A model generated the notes under the pieces. The model did not search any database and was not told the origin of the DNA. It saw only the letters and a program-made list of their open reading frames with translations. Positions 56,922-63,748 of a DNA stretch of 64,000 nt are shown one piece after another. How positions within the stretch are numbered: the stretch's first letter is position 1; every line of letters begins with the position of its first letter. Source of the DNA: Pseudomonas putida (GTDB taxonomy: Bacteria > Pseudomonadota > Gammaproteobacteria > Pseudomonadales > Pseudomonadaceae); NCBI RefSeq assembly GCF_002025705.1, contig NZ_CP018846.1, positions 3,587,501 to 3,651,500 of the forward strand, read 5' to 3'. The position numbers and the translations under genes were made by a program.

Positions 56922-58082
56922 CTACCTGTCGTCTTGTGCGCCCGAATTGGGCTGATAGGCCGGCAGATACAGACGCATGCACGTGCCTTGGCCGAGCGTG
57001 CTGTCGACACTGATGGCGCCATTGCTCTGCTTGGCAAAGCCATAGACCTGGCTAAGGCCAAGGCCGGTGCCCTTGCCGAAAGGTTTGGTAGTGAAGAATG
57101 GCTCGAAGATGCGCGGCAGTACCTGAGGGTCTATACCGTCCCCGCTGTCACGGATTTCGAAGCACACGAATGCGCCGTGCAGCCCTTCCACCTCGCCCGC
57201 AAGCTCCAGCGCGCGTACTGCCAGGCCTATTGTGCCGCGCTCGCCGATCGCGTCACGGGCATTGAACAGCAGGTTGAGTAGCACCATCTGCAATTGCCCG
57301 GTATCCACCTCGATCAGCGGCAGGTCGGGCTGTACATTCTCGTGCAGCACGATTTCACGCGGCAACGCGTGCTCCAGCAAGCCACGCGTGGAATCCAGCA
57401 GCGTGGTCGGGTCGATGAGCGAGACATCGAGCTGCCGGTAGCGGGCGAAACTGAGCAGTTGCTGGGTCAGCTCGGTGCCGCGCTGACCGGCATCGAGAAT
57501 ATGCCCGAGCATACGCAGCACCCGCGCCGGGTCCTGGCTGGCCTGCGCCAGGCGCGCCGAGTTGATGATGATGGTCAGCAGGTTGTTGAAGTCATGTGCC
57601 AGGCCACCGGTGAGCTGGCCCAGCGCCTCGAGCTTCTGCGCCTGGAACAACTGGGCGCGCACGGCGTCGAGCTGCAGTGCCGATTCGCGCCGGTCGGTGA
57701 TATCACGGGTGACCTTGGCCAGCCCGACGATCTGCCCCTGTTCGTCGCGGATCACATCGAGCGCGGCCAAGGCCCAGAATTGCGTGCCGTCCTTGCGCAC
57801 ACGCCAGCCTTCGTCCTGTGCCACGCCCTGCTCCAGAGCCTGCTTGAGCAGGCGCTCCGGGCGCCCTTCGGCGCAATCCTGTGGGGTGAAGAACAGCGAG
57901 AAATGCTGGCCGATGACTTCTTCGGCGCGGTAGCCCTTGATTCGTTGGGCGCCTGCGTTCCAGGACACTACATGGCCGGTGGGGTCGAGCATGTAGATGG
58001 CGTAATCCACCACAGATTGCACCAGCTGCTCATAGCGGCTGGCGGGCATGACAGGGTGATCGATGCAGTCGGCTGAAACCAT
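56922..58082 (-). CDS. PAS-domain sensor histidine kinase
   Basis: A 386-residue cytosolic kinase. The PAS domain (about 17-135) has DYAIYMLDPTGHVVSWNAGA and an ITDRRE junction. The phosphorylatable His163 is in GLAHDFNNLLT. The ATPase region shows N-box LLNLLFNARDAIG, DSGDGIDP and GKGTGLGLSQVYG. There is no membrane segment, so the signal is intracellular. It is first gene of the kinase-KaiC-receiver operon. Confidence 0.92.
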   Translation of the reverse strand: MVSADCIDHPVMPASRYEQLVQSVVDYAIYMLDPTGHVVSWNAGAQRIKGYRAEEVIGQHFSLFFTPQDCAEGRPERLLKQALEQGVAQDEGWRVRKDGTQFWALAALDVIRDEQGQIVGLAKVTRDITDRRESALQLDAVRAQLFQAQKLEALGQLTGGLAHDFNNLLTIIINSARLAQASQDPARVLRMLGHILDAGQRGTELTQQLLSFARYRQLDVSLIDPTTLLDSTRGLLEHALPREIVLHENVQPDLPLIEVDTGQLQMVLLNLLFNARDAIGERGTIGLAVRALELAGEVEGLHGAFVCFEIRDSGDGIDPQVLPRIFEPFFTTKPFGKGTGLGLSQVYGFAKQSNGAISVDSTLGQGTCMRLYLPAYQPNSGAQDDR

Positions 58083-58166
58083 GCAAACTCCACAGGCACA
58101 GCGAAAGGGACCTGATTAGCTTAGCCAAGCGTACCCTTCTGCAACAGCGCACGCCGTAACAGATTA

Positions 58167-58439
58167 TCAGCGCTCAGGTTCGACCAACACCGGGCTGACA
58201 CGCCGCGGCATCGCCACTTTCAGCAGCCACAGGCCCACCAGCAGGATCAGACCGCCACCTGCCAGCGCCATCAAGCGCTGCGGTTGCGGGTGTTCGGCAT
58301 CGAAACCGAGCATCAACAGGTAGCCACCGAGGCTAATCAGGCTGATGTACAGAAAAGCGCCCACCAGCAAGACCTGCGCAAACAACAGGCGCCAGAACCA
58401 CCGAGGGCGGACAGTGCGCCCGGGAACAGCCTGGGACAT
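58167..58439 (-). CDS. small two-helix membrane protein (90 aa)
   Basis: A 90-residue protein with hydrophobic segments at about 17-45 (LLFAQVLLVGAFLYISLISL) and 56-75 (LMALAGGGLILLVGLWLLKV). N- and C-termini are basic and polar. No family is recognised. It lies 84 bp upstream of the kinase operon in the same direction. Confidence 0.65.
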   Translation of the reverse strand: MSQAVPGRTVRPRWFWRLLFAQVLLVGAFLYISLISLGGYLLMLGFDAEHPQPQRLMALAGGGLILLVGLWLLKVAMPRRVSPVLVEPER

Positions 58440-58643
58440 GGCTTCATACCCGTTGGATCCAATAAAGTGGGCAACAGTGGCTTAATGACAGCAAGGTGTC
58501 AATTACCCATTCGATCGACCCCCTCATTCCTTTGATCATAGGTGCTGCGATTGACTCAACTATAACAATGGGTTATAAAGCGCACTTGATTGTCAGGCCC
58601 TTCTGCCTAGAAGCGCGCCGGTCGCTACGACCCTTTCAAGCGT

Positions 58644-58728
58644 GCGAGTGTGGTGGAATTGGTATACACAGCAGACTTAAAATCTGTCGGCGTGAGCCTT
58701 GCGGGTTCGAGTCCCGCCACTCGCACCA
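58644..58728 (+). tRNA. tRNA-Leu (TAA anticodon)
   Basis: An 85-nt class II tRNA with long variable arm. The acceptor is GCGAGTG/CACTCGC, anticodon loop CTTAAAA (TAA) and encoded CCA. A short hairpin (AAGGCGCC...GGCGCCTTTTT) follows at about 58740-58765 as terminator. Confidence 0.95.
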
Positions 58729-58832
58729 AACTTCTTCGAAAAGGCGCCCTTGCGGCGCCTTTTTGCTGCCCGGCGGCAACCTTCTGCGCAACTGCTAGAG
58801 TGGAGTTTGTCTACATCCACCGGTATGCCGCC

Positions 58833-59246
58833 ATGCGCTACTCCCTGTTCGATGGTCAACGCGACATCATCTTGCTGATTGCCCGCGTGCTGCTCATGAT
58901 CCTCTTCGTCCTATCGGGCTGGGCAAAGCTCACCGGCTTCGAAGGCACGGTCGGCTACATGACCTCGCTGGGCGCGCCTGCGCCGATGCTGGCGGCAGCG
59001 GTTGCGGTGATCATGGAATTCATTGTCGGCATCCTGCTGATCCTGGGCTTCTACACACGCCCGCTGGCCTTCCTGTTCGCCTTGTTCGTGCTGGGCACTG
59101 CGCTGCTTGGCCATCCATTCTGGAACATGGTCGACCCGGAGCGTGCCGCCAACATGACCCAGTTCCTGAAAAACCTCAGCATCTGCGGCGGCCTGCTGAT
59201 ACTGGCGGTCAGTGGCCCGGGGCGCTTCTCGATCGACGGGCGCTGA
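58833..59246 (+). CDS. DoxX-family membrane protein
   Basis: A 137-residue protein with four helices. The DoxX pattern is LLIARVLLMILFVLSGWAKLTG, VAVIMEFIVGILLILGFYTR and FWNMVD. Several DoxX proteins act in redox or thiosulfate metabolism; the reaction here is unknown. The start at 58833 gives the standard N-terminus. Ends are adjacent to the convergent acidic gene with no gap. Confidence 0.85.
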   Translation: MRYSLFDGQRDIILLIARVLLMILFVLSGWAKLTGFEGTVGYMTSLGAPAPMLAAAVAVIMEFIVGILLILGFYTRPLAFLFALFVLGTALLGHPFWNMVDPERAANMTQFLKNLSICGGLLILAVSGPGRFSIDGR

Positions 59247-59441
59247 CTAGTCGTCCAGATCGTCGTGCCAGGCTGGGTGATCGCGCTCTTCGTCATCGAG
59301 GTCATCCAGCAGCTCTTCGTCCTCCTCGACTTCGTCTTCGGCGCCCTGGGCGTCAGCTTCAGGGTCGAAGTCCTCATAGAGGAATTCGTGATCGAGCAGA
59401 TGATCGTGCTCGGGCTCGTGCAGGTCGTCTTCGTCGCGCAT
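59247..59441 (-). CDS. small highly acidic protein (64 aa)
   Basis: A 64-residue protein of which about half the residues are Asp or Glu, with scattered His (EPEHDHLLDHEFLYEDFDPE). AGGAG stands seven bases before the ATG at 59441. It is probably unstructured and could bind metal or mimic nucleic acid, but this is speculation. Function is unknown. Confidence 0.65.
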   Translation of the reverse strand: MRDEDDLHEPEHDHLLDHEFLYEDFDPEADAQGAEDEVEEDEELLDDLDDEERDHPAWHDDLDD

Positions 59442-59565
59442 GGTGGCTCCTGGAAATCTGGCACGCCTATATAGGCGCATCGTAGGTCGCGGTCAATGGG
59501 ACAAGGTTAATGCTGGCTTAACCGACCGGCCTCAGGCTGAAATCTCTCCCTTCAAAACGTTCATT

Positions 59566-59592
59566 GCCCGCCTTCATGGCGGGCTTTTTTTT
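59566..59592 (+). terminator. intrinsic terminator just left of the IS3 element
   Basis: GCCCGCC-TTCAT-GGCGGGC followed by eight T, six bases before the IS. Nothing that encodes protein feeds it from the left on the + strand except DoxX 320 bp away, so a short transcript may end here. Confidence 0.75.
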
Positions 59593-59652
59593 GCTCATTG
59601 TCCCGTCCTGAATAAGGTTTACACCTCCCATCCCGAATTTCCGGAGAGTCAG

Positions 59653-60051
59653 ATGGAGCAAGGTGTAAAGCGCACACAGAGAGATTACTCACTGTCTTTT
59701 AAATTGGCGGTGGTTGATCAGATTGAAAAAGGCGAACTGACCTACAAACAGGCCCAGGTGCGGTATGGCATCCAGGGTCGGTCGACGGTTCTGGTATGGT
59801 TGCGTAAGCACGGTCGGCAGGATTGGAGCCAGGGGGCCTCGATCCGCGACGAGAGGAGCTGCGCGATGTCTGACCCCAAAACGCTCACTCCAGAGCAGCG
59901 GATCAAAGAGCTTGAGCAACAGTTGGAACTGATGAGCCAGAAGGCCCAGTTTTTTGAGACGGTCGTTGATGTTCTGAAAAATGACTATGGTGTTTCGGTC
60001 GTAAAAAAGCGATCCGGCAAGTCCTCTCGCAAGGTCAAGTCGCAGGACTGA
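59653..60051 (+). CDS. IS3-family transposase OrfA
   Basis: A 132-residue DNA-binding subunit starting MEQGVKRTQRDYSLSFKLAV. An HTH follows (YKQAQVRYGIQGRSTVLVWL), then a leucine-zipper-like helix (RIKELEQQLELMSQKAQFFE). A slippery A AAA AAG at 60003-60009 near its end should move part of the ribosomes to the orfB frame. It binds the inverted repeats. Confidence 0.92.
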   Translation: MEQGVKRTQRDYSLSFKLAVVDQIEKGELTYKQAQVRYGIQGRSTVLVWLRKHGRQDWSQGASIRDERSCAMSDPKTLTPEQRIKELEQQLELMSQKAQFFETVVDVLKNDYGVSVVKKRSGKSSRKVKSQD

Positions 60052-60872
60052 GCATTGCCAGGGCTTGTCAGTTTCTAGGCATCAGTCGACAGGCTTACTA
60101 CAAGCGCAACCGAACTGCTGATGGCAAAGAGCGCCAGGCAGATCAGGTGGTTGAGTTTGTTCAGCAAGTCCGGATGCGCCAGCCTCGTCTGGGTACACGC
60201 AAGCTGCACTATCTGCTGCATTGCCAACCTGACAAACGGTTCCAAGTTGGCCGAGATAGGCTGTTCCAGGTCTTGGGAGAGCGCCGTTTGCTGGTGCTGC
60301 CTAAGCGGGCCTACCACAAGACAACACAAAGCTTTCATCGCTTCTACCGCCATCCCAACTTACTCAAGCCGGGCCCAAGCCAAGTCGTTCCGACAAGGCC
60401 GGAGCACGTCTGGGTTGCCGATATTACTTACCTGCCCGCACGTAACGGCCCGCTGTACCTGAGCCTGGTAACGGATGCGTACTCCAGGAAAATTGTTGGC
60501 CACCACGTCCATGAAAGCCTGCATGCCGAGTCAGTGGCGCAAGCCTTCAAGCAGGCATTACGAAAGCGACGTCGTCGCCAGCCATTAGTCCACCATTCGG
60601 ATCGAGGCATCCAATATTGCTCGGCGCTGTACCAGTCACTGCACCAACGGCACGATGTTCAGTGCTCCATGACTGATGGGTATGACTGCTACCAGAACGC
60701 GCTGGCCGAGCGAATCAACGGAATCCTCAAGATGGAGCTGCTGTTGAGCAGCCCTGAAGATCTTGAGCAGGCGAGACAGATGGTTGACGAGGCAGTGCAG
60801 ATCTACAACACAGAACGGCCCCATATGGCCCTGAAAAACAAAACGCCCGATGCAGTGCATCGGGCGTTTTGA
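60009..60872 (+). CDS. IS3-family transposase OrfB (expressed as OrfAB by -1 frameshift)
   Basis: The catalytic region in the -1 frame, without a good start of its own, so it is probably made only as OrfAB. The DDE site is visible: ADITYLPARNGPLYLSLVTD (first Asp), YSRKIVGHH, HHSDRGIQY (second Asp) and YQNALAERINGILKMEL (Glu). It continues unbroken to TGA at 60870-60872. A hairpin AAAACGCCCGATGC overlapping the stop is the element's own terminator. Confidence 0.9.
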   Translation, partial: AIRQVLSQGQVAGLSIARACQFLGISRQAYYKRNRTADGKERQADQVVEFVQQVRMRQPRLGTRKLHYLLHCQPDKRFQVGRDRLFQVLGERRLLVLPKRAYHKTTQSFHRFYRHPNLLKPGPSQVVPTRPEHVWVADITYLPARNGPLYLSLVTDAYSRKIVGHHVHESLHAESVAQAFKQALRKRRRRQPLVHHSDRGIQYCSALYQSLHQRHDVQCSMTDGYDCYQNALAERINGILKMELLLSSPEDLEQARQMVDEAVQIYNTERPHMALKNKTPDAVHRAF

Positions 60873-61011
60873 GGCCTGTCGGCCTACCTGAACAGGTGTA
60901 AACCTATTTCAGGACTAGACACATGGAGGTTGCCGACACACCGTCAACGTGAGTTTCACGAATTCATGACAAGCACTTCGGCACTCTGACCCTGCTCCGT
61001 ACGTTCTTTAG

Positions 61012-61040
61012 ACCCGCCACTGGTTGGCGGGTTTTTCTTT
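61012..61040 (+). terminator. intrinsic terminator right of the IS3 element
   Basis: ACCCGCC-ACTGGTT-GGCGGGT and TTTTCTTTT. Its stem resembles the one left of the IS. With 61132-61163 it marks a 474-bp stretch (60922-61395) that has no gene. Confidence 0.8.
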
Positions 61041-61131
61041 TTCCGGGCACTGGAAATGTGTACGAAAAGTTGTCGCATCCCTTGCCTGTGCGCACGCGAA
61101 CGAGACCGCCATCGCAAGAAAAACCCGAGCA

Positions 61132-61163
61132 AAGCCCGGCCTTGAGCCGGGCTTTGCTTTGGC
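61132..61163 (+). terminator. second terminator-like hairpin
   Basis: AAAGCCCGGC-CTTGA-GCCGGGCTTT is a perfect stem with T-rich end; it is nearly symmetrical. Confidence 0.7.
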
Positions 61164-61248
61164 GGCTACCCGCAGACCCAAGCCTCTTTCTTACCCGTCA
61201 TCACGCTTTACGCAATTCCAGGGGTTGAAAAAAGACCTGCCAGAGATA

Positions 61249-61264
61249 CTGTATATCCATACAG
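61249..61264 (+). promoter_or_regulatory. LexA (SOS) box upstream of the PL7 gene
   Basis: CTGTATATCCATACAG in context ATACTGT...ACAGAT is an exact CTGT-N8-ACAG with AT-rich core, close to the consensus. It lies 132 bp before the PL7 start; no other gene is between. Confidence 0.8.
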
Positions 61265-61395
61265 ATAAAGCCCATTCACCCCGCGCTTCAAATCATCCGC
61301 CTGCGCACTCACGAGTGCCCAACCGGATGCGGAGGAACGCATCAGGGTTGGAAGGCAATCGTGCCAGGCCAATGATTTTATCGTCAGGAGTATTT

Positions 61396-62070
61396 ATGAC
61401 CGTAAACATCAGCAATCTAACGATCGCTACCCCGGTGGCAGTCTCGTCAACGAACCCCGTCGCACTTGAGCTCAACGGCGCCGAAGCGATCGCCCAGTAC
61501 CCGAGCGTGGTGAAAGTGCTCAGTGACGGGTCGATCCAGTTTTCGGCACCGACCAAAGGGGCTTCAAGCAAGAGCACCCACAGAACCCGTTGCGAGTGGT
61601 CGGAGACTCAGAACTGGACGCTAGGCAGCGCACCCGACCACTGGAATCGCCAGACCATGGCACTGACCAAGGTCAACTCGGCGCAAAAGGTGGTCATCAG
61701 CCAGATGCACGTCAGGGGGGATGACAGCCCGCCGGTGAAGGTGTTCTGGAACAAGGGCAACATCACCCTAGGCTTCCGGGAGTCTTACAACCAGACCAAC
61801 CCGGTGAACAGCACCCTCTTGCAGGGCGTGCCACTCGGCACAACGTTCGACGTGATCATTCACGCCACCGCTGCGGGTGTGGTCAAGGTGACTGCCAGGT
61901 GCAACGGGGTCTCCAGAACCTCAAGCGAACTGCAGCTCGATGACACCTGGGATTCGCGCCTGCTCGAGTTTCATGGCGGGATCTACAACCAGGTGGACTA
62001 CACCGACGCAACGCCGGCATCCGATGGCTCTGTATGCATCATCAGCGAACTGTCGCTGAGCCATGGCTGA
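61396..62070 (+). CDS. polysaccharide lyase family 7 (alginate lyase-like) protein
   Basis: A 224-residue beta-sandwich protein. PL7-like blocks are HRTRCEWSE (equivalent of RxExR), VVISQMHV (Q-x-H, with Met for Ile) and EFHGGIYNQVDY (equivalent of YFKxGxYxQ). It would split alginate or a related uronate polymer by beta-elimination. There is no signal peptide, so it may be cytosolic or released by lysis. CAGGAG stands six bases before the ATG. A LexA box upstream suggests SOS induction, unusual for this family. Motif divergence leaves substrate uncertain. Confidence 0.75.
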   Translation: MTVNISNLTIATPVAVSSTNPVALELNGAEAIAQYPSVVKVLSDGSIQFSAPTKGASSKSTHRTRCEWSETQNWTLGSAPDHWNRQTMALTKVNSAQKVVISQMHVRGDDSPPVKVFWNKGNITLGFRESYNQTNPVNSTLLQGVPLGTTFDVIIHATAAGVVKVTARCNGVSRTSSELQLDDTWDSRLLEFHGGIYNQVDYTDATPASDGSVCIISELSLSHG

Positions 62071-62085
62071 ATGCCGGACAAAATG

Positions 62086-62119
62086 AAAAACCCCGCAGAC
62101 GTTAATCTGCGGGGCTTTC
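62086..62119 (-). terminator. terminator native to the tRNA-Cys 3' flank
   Basis: The GCCCCGCAGA-TTAACG-TCTGCGGGGTTTT stem on the minus strand lies just downstream of the tRNA-Cys 3' fragment. It also ends the convergent PL7 gene. Confidence 0.85.
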
Positions 62120-62125
62120 GAATGG

Positions 62126-62168
62126 TGGAGGCCGAGGTCGGAATCGAACCGGCGTAGACGGATTTGCA
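62126..62168 (-). other. 3' fragment of tRNA-Cys, candidate attachment site
   Basis: On the minus strand the sequence from the anticodon (TGCAAATCCG) through T-arm GGTTCGATTCC to GGCCTCCA matches the 3' half of a bacterial tRNA-Cys(GCA). The 5' half is replaced by unrelated sequence, so it is not a functional tRNA. This is what an island leaves when it integrates at a tRNA 3' end. The native terminator lies to the left, so the element should be the AT-rich part on the right. Confidence 0.8.
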
Positions 62169-62400
62169 GACCGATACAAGAATCACAGTCTCATGCGGCC
62201 TTGGCGCCATAATCAGTTCCAAAACGAATCGGGATCTGCCTGGCTGTAACCCGCATCCTACAAGGCTCTGCGTTTCAGTTTTGGAACCGCGCTTACCTCT
62301 AATCTAATAATCTTAAGGCTCTACCGGAATGGAATTTACGCCCATGAACGAGCCTGCTATCGACGAAATTAACCGGCATATCCATAAGCACACAGAAATT

Positions 62401-62664
62401 CTAATTTTTATCCAATGTAGAGCCATTAGGCACTCCAACCCTTCGCACGTCGGTTGTCTTACCCTGCGGCTTGTCTGACGCCTTGGGATGCTTCTCCATA
62501 AGTTCTTTTTCGGAAATTGTCTCTTTCTGCTTATCTTTCTCCATCTGCTCTCGCTCCTGCTTATTCCTATCCGCACCACAATCTGCACACTGCGCATGAA
62601 CGTGAGATATTGTGAAAAATGAAAGAACGCACATCAGAGCGACATAAAAAGTAAGTTTAGACAT
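62401..62664 (-). CDS. small secreted hypothetical protein (87 aa)
   Basis: An 87-residue protein with a signal peptide (MSKLTFYVALMCVLSFFTIS, cleavage near HVHA-QC). The mature part starts with CADCG and continues as a Lys/Glu/Gln-rich helix. GGAG eight bases upstream supports the ATG. AT-rich, unlike the core genes. No family is recognised. Confidence 0.6.
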   Translation of the reverse strand: MSKLTFYVALMCVLSFFTISHVHAQCADCGADRNKQEREQMEKDKQKETISEKELMEKHPKASDKPQGKTTDVRRVGVPNGSTLDKN

Positions 62665-62973
62665 AGCAAAATCTCCACTCAACTCTTAAAACCAAAAAAA
62701 TTAGTCTTGCACCATTCAAAATTAGACGACCGACAATCGGTCATTCGACTATTTAGCGATAGGATATGTATCGCAAACTTCTAAAAGTATTTGCCTTGTC
62801 ATAACGGGATAAACTGTAAGACCTTGCCCTCAAGCTTGAGAGGCATCGGCCGTACCAATGGATCAAGCAGAACTTGACCGGCGTCAGCGCGAGAAAGCAG
62901 TCAAAGTGAAGGAAAAAGACCTGCGCTTGAAAGTTTGATAAGGGACTAAACAGGCACTATTGGAGCTGATGGA
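62665..62973. other. 309-bp AT-rich intergenic region
   Basis: No convincing gene. A 26-codon frame (62858-62938, MDQAELDRRQREK) may be a remnant. Promoters for the flanking small genes must be here. Confidence 0.4.
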
Positions 62974-63180
62974 GTGGGCTTAAATAAGGAACCGGACGAG
63001 GCGATGACGCTCATGATTTATCAATTGCATCAGCTTGGCCCGGGCGGCTCGCTATCTATGCTCACTCCGCCGCGCCACGAAATCAGGGTATTGCAGGCCA
63101 TGGCGCGAAAGTTTAATTATCATGCAAAGCTGCTTCGTCTACGCTCTTGTTATGAAGGTAACCGCGACTGCGATCAGTGA
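62974..63180 (+). CDS. small hypothetical protein (68 aa)
   Basis: A 68-residue frame with a GTG start eight bases after GGAG, reading MGLNKEPDEAMTLMIYQLHQ. The second half is basic. It overlaps the end of the convergent membrane gene by 42 bp. No family is recognised, and it may be a mobile-element cargo gene or a chance frame. Confidence 0.4.
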   Translation: MGLNKEPDEAMTLMIYQLHQLGPGGSLSMLTPPRHEIRVLQAMARKFNYHAKLLRLRSCYEGNRDCDQ

Positions 63181-63684
63181 AATTGCGGCAACTGCAAGCG
63201 AAACAAATTTCAATACTTGAAAAGAAAACTCACCTTTTTTTACTCTTGTCCATTCGGATTTGAGTAACGCCTGCGTCTTCTCCACCAGTGAGCTGACGGT
63301 TGAGTTAACCTCATCTTTACTTGCGGCACCATCGCTGTGGAAAAATTCTAAAAGAGCGATTATTTCTGAGTGCTCACTTGGATTAAGCCTCATCCGAATC
63401 CGGAAAATAAGAGTATCCAGCTTTGAGATTTCAGCGTGACGCTCCAGAAGGTATGCATCGCTATCTTCATTCCGGTTAGCCTTCAGATCTTTAGCACTGA
63501 ACAGCGAAATTGCTCCCCCGGCTAATTCAGAAACATCATTTCGCAAGCCGTCAATCCATGCCTGTCGGAATTCCGAAGTTTTTTGGTCTTTAGCGAGGAC
63601 GGTTACAGCAAATGAGATTGCACCAGCTATAAGGGCTGCCATAGCAGGCCCAGAGTACGGAATGATTGAAGATATTAGTTCCAT
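63139..63684 (-). CDS. two-helix membrane protein with central coiled-coil (181 aa)
   Basis: A 181-residue protein with hydrophobic helices at about 14-31 (AMAALIAGAISFAVTVLA) and 156-178 (FVSLAVAAISLIAVAVTFI). Between them is a cytoplasmic helical region, SEFRQAWIDGLRNDVSELAG, with Glu/Lys-rich coils. The FRQxWIxxLRxD pattern recurs in uncharacterised membrane proteins of accessory regions. The start was set at ATG 63684 with AAAGGGG upstream; the longer frame to 63879 is GC-rich shadow. The role is unknown; phage exclusion is one possibility. Confidence 0.65.
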   Translation of the reverse strand: MELISSIIPYSGPAMAALIAGAISFAVTVLAKDQKTSEFRQAWIDGLRNDVSELAGGAISLFSAKDLKANRNEDSDAYLLERHAEISKLDTLIFRIRMRLNPSEHSEIIALLEFFHSDGAASKDEVNSTVSSLVEKTQALLKSEWTRVKKGEFSFQVLKFVSLAVAAISLIAVAVTFITRA

Positions 63685-63748
63685 AGAAACCCCTTTCTGT
63701 TGGATTTTGGCGCCACCGTAATACCCCATCCCAGACCAAATTGCCACC

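Larger units (their letters stand above)
59599..60921 (+). mobile_element. IS3-family insertion sequence, apparently intact
   Basis: A 1323-bp element bounded by imperfect inverted repeats of about 28 bp: TGTCCCGTCCTGAATAAGGT at the left and, at the right, the complement of TGTCTAGTCCTGAAATAGGT. Flanks show a 3-bp direct repeat CAT. Two overlapping frames with an A AAA AAG slippery site give OrfA and the OrfAB transposase. Confidence 0.92.

Noticed and set aside
62313..62597. 94-codon minus frame overlapping the small secreted protein gene
   Set aside because: Arg-rich out-of-frame shadow of 62401-62664, which has a signal peptide and a good ribosome-binding site.
62858..62938. 26-codon frame MDQAELDRRQREK...
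   Set aside because: Too short, no ribosome-binding site, no recognised family; may be a remnant but cannot be supported as a gene.
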